The notes beneath the pieces are model-generated. The model ran no database searches and was not told the DNA's origin. It was given only the letters and a program-made list of their open reading frames with translations. Source: an uncultured Bacteroidales bacterium (GTDB taxonomy: Bacteria > Bacteroidota > Bacteroidia > Bacteroidales > UBA932). From it: a stretch of 64,000 nt of DNA. The stretch is taken from NCBI GenBank assembly GCA_934667175.1, contig CAKULN010000007.1, positions 1 through 64,000 on the forward strand, given 5' to 3'. The translations under genes and the position numbers were made by a program. Of this stretch, positions 38,155-45,474 are shown piece by piece. How positions within the stretch are numbered: position 1 is the stretch's first letter; every line of letters begins with the position of its first letter.

Positions 38155-40938
38155 ATGAAAAAGACTATAAAAATGCTTTTCGCGGCCGCTTTTGCGATAG
38201 TTTCAGCGGCCTGCGCCCGTGAGGAAATCTTCGAGAACGAGCAGACAAGGGGAGAGGCAAGAACTTTCACCTGCGCTATTGATGAAGATGCTCAGACCAG
38301 AACGGAAATCACCAAGCAGGGAAAGACTGTATGGAAAGAGGGAGACAAGATTCTGGTCTCCAACGGAACAGAATCCGACACGCTTGCGGTTGACTCCAAG
38401 TTCGCCGGACAAAAGTACTTTGAGTTCACGACGACACTTCAAGGCAAGATCTATGTGGTCTATCCTTATAATTCAGTGAAGGAGATCAAGGATGGCAAGT
38501 TCACTCTTGAGATTCCTGAGGTGCAGAACGGAGAGTTCGGCAGCGCCAACATTGCTTGCGCTATAGCCGAGGACAGGTACGTTAAGATGAAGAACGTGAC
38601 CGCTGTCCTCAAGTTCAGGGTGCCTAAGGAGGTTACCACGCCTGTTACCTCTGTGGTGATCAATTCTGTTGACGACAATGTCGCGGGACAGTTCAATGTT
38701 GATCTTACGAGCGGCACGCCGACCATTGAGACACCTGCGGAGAATACCTACACGACAAGTGTCACGGTCAAGACGGACGGCAACAACGGCAACAACTTCT
38801 ACGCCACCGTTATCCCTGGAACCTACAAAGCCGGTTTTACAATGTCCGCTGTCACTCTTGACATCAACAAGGCCATTGAGAACAAGACCACCGTCTCAGA
38901 CAAGGAACTCAAGGTTAACGCTTACTATGACCTTGGAAACATCGGAACTAATCTCCAGCCTCTTGGTGGAGACGGCTCCGCCGCCAAGCCTTACCTGATC
39001 AACAATTACGCTGAGTTCTTGATGTTCACCAACTACGTGAACTCCGGAAAGACAATGCGCGGCCAGAGTGTCAAACTGATGAATGACATCAAGGGTGTGA
39101 AGACTCCTGTTGGAAGCATCAAGTTTGAGAAGGGCATTGTCGGAGTCGGCAATGAGATCGAGAAGGGTAATATTCCTTTCCAAGGTGAGTTTGATGGGAA
39201 TGGCAAGACTGTCACCGTGAATCTCAGTGTGAACAATGTCGAGGAGGCTGTCGCCTTGTTCCCTAATGTCGCTGACTCTGCCTACATCCACGATCTTACA
39301 GTGGCGGGAAATGTTACTTCTACATATAAGCATGCCGCTGGTCTTGTCGGTTTCCTGCGTGTGCATGGCAACTACGACGGCAAGACCTCTATTAGAATCG
39401 TGAATTGCAAGAACACCGCAAACGTTAGCGGTTACAATTACAATGGCGGTATAGCAGCTTGGGTTGACATCTATAAAGATACTCAGAATAACGCCAACGC
39501 TATACTATTTGAAAACTGCTCGAACGAAGGAAACGTTACCGGCAAGACTGACCAGAACGGTGGTTTGATTGGACATTTCGAATATGCGACCGTCAAGAAC
39601 TGCTCCAATAAAGGAGATGTCAAAGGTACTATTGACATAGGTGGAATCGTAGGACTTGCGAGACCAGGGACTATTCTTGATTGCTCAAATTCGGGAAACA
39701 TCACAGCGACAGCCGAGGCGAAGACAAATAATGCGAATTTCTACAACGGAAGTAAGTTTTGCGATCATGCTGGTGCGGCTGGAATCGTGTCGTTCGCACA
39801 AAACATAACACTCAAAAGATGCTCAAATTCAGGCACGATATCAGGACAAAACAAGACTGGCGGTATTGCTGGATGTGCATATTGGAGTTCTGTATATTCT
39901 AGCAAGAACATCGGAAAGGTTTCAGGAACAGTGGAAGCTGTTGGAGGAATTGTAGGCTGGGCTTTAATTCAGGCAAGAATTCATGATTGCTTGAATACTG
40001 GTGAGATTACTAATGCAAAATGGCAAGCGGCTGGTATTGTTGGCCAAGCTCAAACAGGCTATTATGACAAAAAACAGGTAAAAGACATCATAATCAGTAA
40101 TTGCACTAACGAAGGAAATGCTACTGCTGGCTCAAATGGTGCAGCGGGTATTCTTGGATATGCAACTCCTGGAGATGCCATTAATAACATTACTGTCATA
40201 GGGTGTGAAAATAGTGAGAAATCTACAATTACATCTGCCCAGTATGTTGGTGGAATTGTTGGTGCCTTGAGTAAAATTGGTAGCGGTTGGGCTAAAATAT
40301 TTATTCAAAATTGTGAGAACCACGGTCATATTGTCGGAACAACAGAGGGGCAGAAAAATAATACATTCATTGGAGGAATTTTAGGAGGCTTTTTGTCGCA
40401 AATTAATTCTCAGGGAATATTTCTTGCCAATTGTATTAATACTGGTGTAATTGAATATGCTGATCCAGCATCCCTTTATCCTAATGCGGGAGGTATAGTT
40501 GGAAGGCTTTGGTGTCCTGGACCTAGTGGAACAGGCGTGCATAATTGCTACAATTCAGGAGCCGTTAGACCTAAGACAGGATCTCCAATTGCAGGTGCAT
40601 TATATGGCGCTATTGTTGGGTATGTTCAACAAGGAGGCAATCCTAATGCTAAGATCAGCCATTCATATTACCTCGAATCTTCTTGCGATCAGATTACCGG
40701 GAAAGACTCAAAGTATAACAATGAGGGCAATATCTCTGTAGTGGATGCCGCCGGGATACTAGCATCACCAGCTAACATTAATGGCAATACGTATAGCAAT
40801 ATCGTAGATGCATTGAACGCATGGAGAAACGGCAATCTCACTTACTATTCATGGACAGCCGGTCCTAAGTTCGTCTATCCGTCCTACGCTGACTTCGGCA
40901 GCGGAGACTATGACCTTGGAAACGGTGGACAGATCTAA
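38155..40938 (+). CDS. GLUG-repeat lipoprotein with fimbrillin-like N-terminus
   Basis: 927 residues, lipobox AAC. Residues ~30-270 resemble the fimbrillin-like lipoproteins of Bacteroidales (RTEITKQGKTVWKEGDKILVS). From ~285 to ~830 there are at least ten repeats of the form NCxNxGxVxGxxxxGGIVG, a GLUG-like pattern expected to build a long beta solenoid. The middle (about 39700-40700) is AT-rich, 32-42% GC in sampled lines, unlike both ends. Possibly an extracellular adhesin; ligand unknown. Confidence 0.72.
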   Translation: MKKTIKMLFAAAFAIVSAACAREEIFENEQTRGEARTFTCAIDEDAQTRTEITKQGKTVWKEGDKILVSNGTESDTLAVDSKFAGQKYFEFTTTLQGKIYVVYPYNSVKEIKDGKFTLEIPEVQNGEFGSANIACAIAEDRYVKMKNVTAVLKFRVPKEVTTPVTSVVINSVDDNVAGQFNVDLTSGTPTIETPAENTYTTSVTVKTDGNNGNNFYATVIPGTYKAGFTMSAVTLDINKAIENKTTVSDKELKVNAYYDLGNIGTNLQPLGGDGSAAKPYLINNYAEFLMFTNYVNSGKTMRGQSVKLMNDIKGVKTPVGSIKFEKGIVGVGNEIEKGNIPFQGEFDGNGKTVTVNLSVNNVEEAVALFPNVADSAYIHDLTVAGNVTSTYKHAAGLVGFLRVHGNYDGKTSIRIVNCKNTANVSGYNYNGGIAAWVDIYKDTQNNANAILFENCSNEGNVTGKTDQNGGLIGHFEYATVKNCSNKGDVKGTIDIGGIVGLARPGTILDCSNSGNITATAEAKTNNANFYNGSKFCDHAGAAGIVSFAQNITLKRCSNSGTISGQNKTGGIAGCAYWSSVYSSKNIGKVSGTVEAVGGIVGWALIQARIHDCLNTGEITNAKWQAAGIVGQAQTGYYDKKQVKDIIISNCTNEGNATAGSNGAAGILGYATPGDAINNITVIGCENSEKSTITSAQYVGGIVGALSKIGSGWAKIFIQNCENHGHIVGTTEGQKNNTFIGGILGGFLSQINSQGIFLANCINTGVIEYADPASLYPNAGGIVGRLWCPGPSGTGVHNCYNSGAVRPKTGSPIAGALYGAIVGYVQQGGNPNAKISHSYYLESSCDQITGKDSKYNNEGNISVVDAAGILASPANINGNTYSNIVDALNAWRNGNLTYYSWTAGPKFVYPSYADFGSGDYDLGNGGQI

Positions 40939-40956
40939 TTTTGAGGAGGAATCAAA

Positions 40957-42744
40957 ATGAAAAAGAAAATATTCGCGTTAATCGCTCTTGCCGCCGCTTT
41001 CGTCGGCTGCTCAAAAGAAGCTTCTGAGACTCCTTCCCCTGCTGCTGAAGGACAGAAGTTTGTCATCACCGCCTCTGTCGGTGATCCTGCGACAAGGCTT
41101 GGCTATGTTGAGAATGACCAGAACGGTTTCACTGCCAAGTTCACTTCATCTGAGAAGATCAGCCTTTATTTCCTGAAGGCTGACAACTCTGTGGCTGTCA
41201 GCCGCGTTCTCAACATCGATGGCTATTCCATCTCTGATGATGGAAGAACCGCCAAGTTCGAGACCACAGACCTTGTGATCCCTACGGATGCAGTGAAGCT
41301 CGCTGCCTATCTCTACTCTGGCAGCGGTTCTACATATTCAGATGAGAAAGCCACGACAGATCTTAGCCTTCAGGCTAACCTCGGTGCCGCTCAGTCCCAT
41401 CATATTCTTTACACCACTCTGAACACTTCTGACATTAAAGTGGATGAGAACGGCATTTCTACCGCTAACATCAAGTTCGCCTACAAGACCGCGCTTCTCC
41501 GCTTTACTCTGACTTTCCCCGAGGATGTAAAGGTGACGATGGACGACAAGACAGTCATCACACTCACCAATGCCAACAACACTGTCCACAATGCTCTTGA
41601 CATTGTTTGGGGAGAGTTGGCCGAGTCAAGTGCGAAAGGCGACATTGTCTTCTACCCGACAGACACTTTGGATAAGAAGAACGTCGCTGTCGCCTATGCT
41701 TGCGTCTGGGCCGGTGACAACTTCAAGGACAGCAAGCTCTCAATGGTTCAGGGCGCGGACACCTACAGTGTTGACCTTGATCTTAAGAAAGAGACTCTTG
41801 AGGCCGGAAAAGTATATGATGTCGCAAGGACTATCACGAATGTCGTCAAGCCTGTGACAATGTGGGCTAATGATGAAGCAGGCTCTGTTGAGTTTAAGTA
41901 TAGCGGTGGTGAGGAAGTTACCAGTGATTGGCTTTCATGCAAGGATGGTAAGGTTTCCTGGACCGCCAACACCTCTGGTGTTCAGCGTAATGCCAAACTT
42001 ACCTTCAAGAACGGTTCCTCTTTCGAGATGTGGCAGGCCGATCCTAAGGATCTGGTCGCTACTTTCGCCGGGGATTACACTCTTACCGGTGATGTCAGGA
42101 CTCCTACCAAGGGTGGTGCTGCCACACAGGCTACGGCTGATGACCAGACCGGTGTTAAGTATGGGTACAACGGCAAAGGTGGCATTAAGAAGAATTGTTG
42201 GTACGATCAGGCTTGGACTGCCGACGGCAAGGGAACCAGCATAGATATCACACTTGAGGCTGCGCAAGGTGAGCATGTAATGTGCGCCAAGGGCATCTAC
42301 GAAAATCTTGTGATGCCGGTTGATATCCTTATTGATTACGAGAAGCAGACTTTCGGAATGAATTTCGTGATTGAGAACAAGGCTTACCCTATCACCTCTG
42401 GCATGTATGCCGACCTTGGTCAGTACGGCGCTTTTGCGACTGAGCTCATGGAAGGAGCCAACTGGTGCCTTGGCTTCGGCAATGGTGGCGCTTTCAACTA
42501 CAACGGGGCAGTTGATCTTTCAACAGGTAACGTTGTTGTGAAGTTCGCCAAAGGTCAGAAGTGCACAGCCCACAACCAGTACAATGTTGTAGGTATCCTA
42601 GTGAATAGGTACACATCCCAAAACACCGCAGGAACCGCTCTTATCCGTTCGCAAAAAAGTACTTATGCATTTAAGAACATCGAATCGTCAGGTGCCGCCT
42701 ATGCAAGAGTGATCCAGAACGACTTCACCATCACCAAGAAGTAA
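40957..42744 (+). CDS. Fimbrillin-like lipoprotein with BACON-like C-terminal module
   Basis: 595 residues, lipobox VGC at residue ~18. Residues ~30-290 follow the fimbrillin-like pattern (EKISLYFLKADNS, DLDLKKETLEAGKVYDVARTI). From ~298 begins the same half-BACON-like motif as in three other proteins of this window (DWLSCKDGKVSWTANTSG), followed by a diverged beta domain. It starts 18 bp after the GLUG gene and is the last gene of the plus-strand cluster before a strong terminator. Probably a surface binding protein. Confidence 0.72.
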   Translation: MKKKIFALIALAAAFVGCSKEASETPSPAAEGQKFVITASVGDPATRLGYVENDQNGFTAKFTSSEKISLYFLKADNSVAVSRVLNIDGYSISDDGRTAKFETTDLVIPTDAVKLAAYLYSGSGSTYSDEKATTDLSLQANLGAAQSHHILYTTLNTSDIKVDENGISTANIKFAYKTALLRFTLTFPEDVKVTMDDKTVITLTNANNTVHNALDIVWGELAESSAKGDIVFYPTDTLDKKNVAVAYACVWAGDNFKDSKLSMVQGADTYSVDLDLKKETLEAGKVYDVARTITNVVKPVTMWANDEAGSVEFKYSGGEEVTSDWLSCKDGKVSWTANTSGVQRNAKLTFKNGSSFEMWQADPKDLVATFAGDYTLTGDVRTPTKGGAATQATADDQTGVKYGYNGKGGIKKNCWYDQAWTADGKGTSIDITLEAAQGEHVMCAKGIYENLVMPVDILIDYEKQTFGMNFVIENKAYPITSGMYADLGQYGAFATELMEGANWCLGFGNGGAFNYNGAVDLSTGNVVVKFAKGQKCTAHNQYNVVGILVNRYTSQNTAGTALIRSQKSTYAFKNIESSGAAYARVIQNDFTITKK

Positions 42745-42795
42745 TCACACCACGAATGCCCTCCGGCTAACCCCGTTCGGCATCCCGATACTCCC

Positions 42796-42832
42796 AAATC
42801 CGGGCGCCCCGCCAAGGCCGCCCGGATTTTTT
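42796..42832. terminator. Strong terminator ending the plus-strand cluster
   Basis: AAATCCGGGCG pairs with CGCCCGGATTT around a 12-nt loop, followed by more T. A near mirror copy lies at 43863-43898. Confidence 0.85.
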
Positions 42833-42897
42833 GCTCTCTGAAAAAATCTGAAAAATATCCTCTATTGTTTTGTGTATTCCAAAATATTTAATAAATT

Positions 42898-42964
42898 CGC
42901 AAAACAAAGCATCGCCATACTTTCTTGTATGGTTACAGCCGCTCTTGTAGCGGCTTTTTAATTT
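42898..42964 (+). ncRNA. Candidate small RNA or leader attenuator
   Basis: Two successive hairpins, CCATAC/GTATGG (42915-42932) and AGCCGCT/AGCGGCT (42937-42955), the second followed by TTTTAATTT like an intrinsic terminator. TTTTG near 42870 and an A/T-rich -7-like region about 20 bp on could start a ~65-nt transcript. It ends 25 bp before the NYN frame. It could be an independent sRNA or an attenuator of that gene; no known family is recognised. Confidence 0.4.
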
Positions 42965-42986
42965 AAAACATTGGTCTAAATCAAGA

Positions 42987-43622
42987 GTGACATTCTATGT
43001 TGGTGGTTTCAATTTCTATTATGGATTGAAGCAGATGAAGCAAATTGATGTTAATTGGCAACGTTACTATTGGATAGATGTGGTTAAACTCTTTGAGCAA
43101 TTTCTGGGGCTGGAACAGGAATTGAATAAGGTCATTTATTTTACAGCTTCACCGCTTGATCCAGACAAGAATAGTCGGCAAAGTGCTTTTCTGAATGCGA
43201 ATGCTATACTGAATCCAAACAGGTTTGAGGTTGTCCGAGGCAAGTACATAAACAAAACCATAAAATGCCCTCATTGCCATCTTGCCATAAATCGACCGGA
43301 GGAAAAGAAGACCGATGTGAATCTTTCTGTCAGGATGATTGAAGATTGTGTCAAGGATAAAACCGATGTTGTGGTATTAGTCAGTGCCGACACGGACTTG
43401 ATACCTCCCATTGACTTCATTCTGAATAATTTCCCGACCAAAAGGGTCAAGGTCTATTTCCCGCCTGCCAATCATAGTTTCGACATCAATGGATACATCA
43501 GAGCACATAAATCACATGTTGTTCGCTTGGATGCCAATATAAGAAAGTTTGATAATGCAGTGATGCCCGATATTGTCAGTGTTGGTGAAAAAACATACAC
43601 AATTCCTCAGGCTTGGAAATGA
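42987..43622 (+). CDS. NYN/LabA-like PIN-fold protein with altered active site
   Basis: 211 residues with a GTG start (no in-frame ATG before the upstream stop). NYN proteins are Mg-dependent RNases of the PIN fold. Seen here: YVGGFNFYYGLK at the start, a CPHCH zinc-like motif (~93), KKTDVNLSVRMIEDC (~111) and SADTDLIPPIDFI (~133). In the family the first motif is usually YVDGFN, and that Asp is a metal ligand; here it is Gly (GGT). The remaining Asp residues are intact. It is either a weakened enzyme or a binding-only protein. It is isolated between hairpins and repeats. Confidence 0.75.
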   Translation: MTFYVGGFNFYYGLKQMKQIDVNWQRYYWIDVVKLFEQFLGLEQELNKVIYFTASPLDPDKNSRQSAFLNANAILNPNRFEVVRGKYINKTIKCPHCHLAINRPEEKKTDVNLSVRMIEDCVKDKTDVVVLVSADTDLIPPIDFILNNFPTKRVKVYFPPANHSFDINGYIRAHKSHVVRLDANIRKFDNAVMPDIVSVGEKTYTIPQAWK

Positions 43623-43649
43623 CCCCGATATCATCAATCATATTCTATG

Positions 43650-43800
43650 CTTTTCAAACCACGGGCACAGAGATGTGCTTCTGACAACTGTCAGAGACAG
43701 GTCGTTGTGCCTGACCCCCTTGTTAGGGGATAGGGTCAGACACGCGAATCGGCCTCTCAACCCACCCCAAGGCATCCTCCCGTGCCTGTGGGTTGCAAAA
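43650..43800. repeat. Structured ~150-bp repeat, copy 1
   Basis: About 85% identical by eye to 45088-45239. The ends are imperfect inverted repeats (CCACGGGCAC...GTGCCTGTGG). Inside are a palindrome CTGAC-AACT-GTCAG and a stem CTGACCC...GGGTCAG. The paired bases change together between the copies (AACT versus GGTT loop, flanking pairs kept). It encodes no obvious protein and lies 27 bp after the NYN stop. Confidence 0.75.
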
Positions 43801-43862
43801 CAGCCAGAGACAAGAAGTCTTTGAATGTGAAAATAGTCACGTTTTCGTAGGACTATAATTCC

Positions 43863-43898
43863 AAATCCGGGCGGCCTTGGCGGGGCACCCGGATTTTT
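43863..43898. terminator. Terminator-like hairpin, mirror copy of 42796-42832
   Basis: AAATCCGGG and CCCGGATTT pair with a T run after. The loop sequence CGGCCTTGGCGGGGCA is almost the reverse complement of the loop in the earlier terminator, so the two elements are inverted copies flanking the NYN gene and repeat copy 1. Confidence 0.7.
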
Positions 43899-43965
43899 GC
43901 CTTAGATGCCTCGGCTCGATTTCGGATATTTGTAATATTCATTGAAAATCATTTTCTTTGCAGTT

Positions 43966-44289
43966 ATGAGAGAAGATTTGTCACAAGTGCTTGAGCAGGT
44001 GCGGAAAGTCGCCAATGAGACTGTTCCGCAGGGAGGGCACGTCTTTCTCTTCGGATCACGTGCCAGAGGCGACTTCAGAGCAGACTCGGATTGGGATTTT
44101 CTGGTCATTCTTCAAAAAGACAGAATTGAGAAAAGTGACTACGACAGTGTGACATATCCATTGACCCTCCTTGGTTGGCGACTAGGCCTTGACTTTGTGC
44201 CTATTATCTACACAGAGAATGATTGGAACAGCCGAAAAGACACATTATTTTATCATAATGTTCAAACAGATTCAATAAGAATTATTTAG
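43966..44289 (+). CDS. mntA: MNT-type minimal nucleotidyltransferase (antitoxin)
   Basis: 107 residues from ATG 43966, chosen because the frame before it is promoter and the duplicate at 45036 starts at the same place. GSRARGDFRADSDWD at residues 30-44 is the nucleotidyltransferase signature with both metal-binding Asp residues. In MNT/HEPN pairs this protein AMPylates and neutralises the HEPN toxin. The stop is 2 bp before the HEPN start, the classic arrangement. Confidence 0.88.
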   Translation: MREDLSQVLEQVRKVANETVPQGGHVFLFGSRARGDFRADSDWDFLVILQKDRIEKSDYDSVTYPLTLLGWRLGLDFVPIIYTENDWNSRKDTLFYHNVQTDSIRII

Positions 44290-44291
44290 CT

Positions 44292-44705
44292 ATGACTGAA
44301 GATGAGAGGCGGGTGATTGTTGGTCAGGAAATGGTGAAAGCTCTGAAATTCCTGACTGATTCAGAAGAATTGGCAAAGTTGGAGATGTGGAATGTTGTCG
44401 CGAATAGGGCGTATTATGCGCTTTATCATGCGGTGATGGCGATGATGGTCAATGATGGATTCTCGCCAAAGACTCATAGCGGCCTAATTACCGAATTTGG
44501 CCGGGAATACGTTTTTACTGGAAGAATTGATCCGAAATATTCAAAGGTTCTTTCTCAAATGAGGTCCATAAGGGAGAATTGTGACTATGATGTCTTTTAT
44601 TACACCAACCGAGAAGAGATGGAACCTATCTTGATCACCGTAAGGGAATTGATAGAACTCATCAAAGAACGGGTTAATGACAGTACGTCTAAAAATAAGT
44701 CGTAA
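44292..44705 (+). CDS. hepT: HEPN-domain RNase toxin
   Basis: 137 residues, all-helical. The HEPN active-site motif R-x6-H is visible as NRAYYALYH (R39, H46). The tyrosine residues near the motif (YYALY) are typical targets of AMPylation by the MNT partner. It follows the nucleotidyltransferase by 2 bp. Probably a toxin-antitoxin or phage-defence pair. The tail is Lys/Ser rich. Confidence 0.86.
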   Translation: MTEDERRVIVGQEMVKALKFLTDSEELAKLEMWNVVANRAYYALYHAVMAMMVNDGFSPKTHSGLITEFGREYVFTGRIDPKYSKVLSQMRSIRENCDYDVFYYTNREEMEPILITVRELIELIKERVNDSTSKNKS

Positions 44706-44953
44706 TATTTAACTATGGCACAGCATTATTTGAACGAATTCCACAAGCGCAACAGTCAGGCCTGTCGAAAGGATCTTCAGTCCTTACGGCGGCAGCGATT
44801 ATCTGTCGAGGATGTCCTCCGACAGAGTCGGATGTTCGGCAGATCTACGACACTGACGATCTTGTCGGAGACGGTAGAATCCAAGAATATTTAGTTGAGA
44901 AATGGGCCAGAATCAACGGCTGTTGGTTCGACGCCCCAGAGTTATATCTGTAG
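44699..44953 (+). pseudogene. Possible gene remnant without a start codon
   Basis: After the HEPN gene a frame of about 84 codons, ending at TAG 44951-44953, reads like protein (DDLVGDGRIQEYLVEKWARI, then NGCWFDAPELYL) but has no ATG, GTG or TTG in a sensible place. An ATG at 44715 in another frame gives a 59-residue product of poor quality (MAQHYLNEFHKRNSQACRKD). It may be a frameshifted or 5'-deleted gene of unknown identity. Confidence 0.3.
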
Positions 44954-44985
44954 ATTGATTTTCCAGTTCTTGCGCAGTAATTAGT

Positions 44986-45083
44986 TCGATTTCGGATATT
45001 TGTAATATTCATTGAAAATCATTTCCGTTGCAGATATGAGAGAAGATTTGTCACAAGTGCTTGGGCAGGTGCGGAAAGTCGCC
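44986..45083 (+). repeat. 98-bp direct duplicate of the mnt promoter and 5' end
   Basis: It matches 43916-44013 at about 94 of 98 positions, without gaps, covering the upstream region and the first 16 codons of the nucleotidyltransferase gene. Four bases past its end the second structured repeat begins. Confidence 0.9.
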
Positions 45084-45122
45084 TATTCTTTTCAAACCAC
45101 GGACACGGAGATGCGCCTCTGA
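45036..45122 (+). pseudogene. Truncated mnt nucleotidyltransferase stub
   Basis: ATG 45036 opens MREDLSQVLGQVRKVA, the same as the intact gene at 43966, then runs into the structured repeat and stops after 28 codons (YSFQTTDTEMRL). The catalytic GSRARG motif is lost, so it is not functional as an enzyme. Confidence 0.85.
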
Positions 45123-45239
45123 CGGTTGTCAGAGGCAGGTCGATGTGGCTGACCCCCTTGTTGGAGGATAGGGTCAGACACACGAACCGGCCTCTCAACC
45201 CACCCGAAGGCATCCTCCCGTGCCAGCGGGCTGCAAACA
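45088..45239. repeat. Structured ~150-bp repeat, copy 2
   Basis: Partner of 43650-43800. It keeps the CTTTTCAAACCACGG start, the palindrome CCTCTGACGGTTGTCAGAGG, the CTGACCC...GGGTCAG stem, and the GGCATCCTCCCGTGCC end. It is fused directly to the truncated mnt stub. Confidence 0.75.
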
Positions 45240-45370
45240 ACCGGTCTCGACAGGCCCGGCGACCAGACATATTCCGGAAGACATTAACTGAAGAGGTGGT
45301 GTCCGTAAGGGAGTACCAATATGCCCAAAAATTTCTATCTTTGCAGATAATGAGCTAAAGAACAGACTTT

Positions 45371-45457
45371 ATGATATACCCGATTGGAATACAGAATTTT
45401 GAGGACATCCGCAGGGGCGGGCAAACATTCATTTACTGTGGTAAAATGCTGATTTGA
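45371..45457 (+). pseudogene. 5' stub of an AAA-ATPase-like/PD-(D/E)XK protein gene
   Basis: ATG 45371 encodes MIYPIGIQNFEDIRRGG, the highly recognisable start of the Bacteroidales AAA-ATPase-like (DUF1703-linked) family. After a few more codons (QTFIYCGKMLI) it stops at 45457. A perfect TATCTTTG promoter box remains at 45336-45343. The rest of the gene is gone. Confidence 0.7.
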
Positions 45458-45474
45458 CATTGAAAGATATTTTT

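Noticed and set aside
42960..43010. Frameshift as the cause of the missing ATG in the NYN gene
   Set aside because: The upstream frames show no NYN-like start and a stop lies at 42948-42950; a GTG start is the simpler reading.
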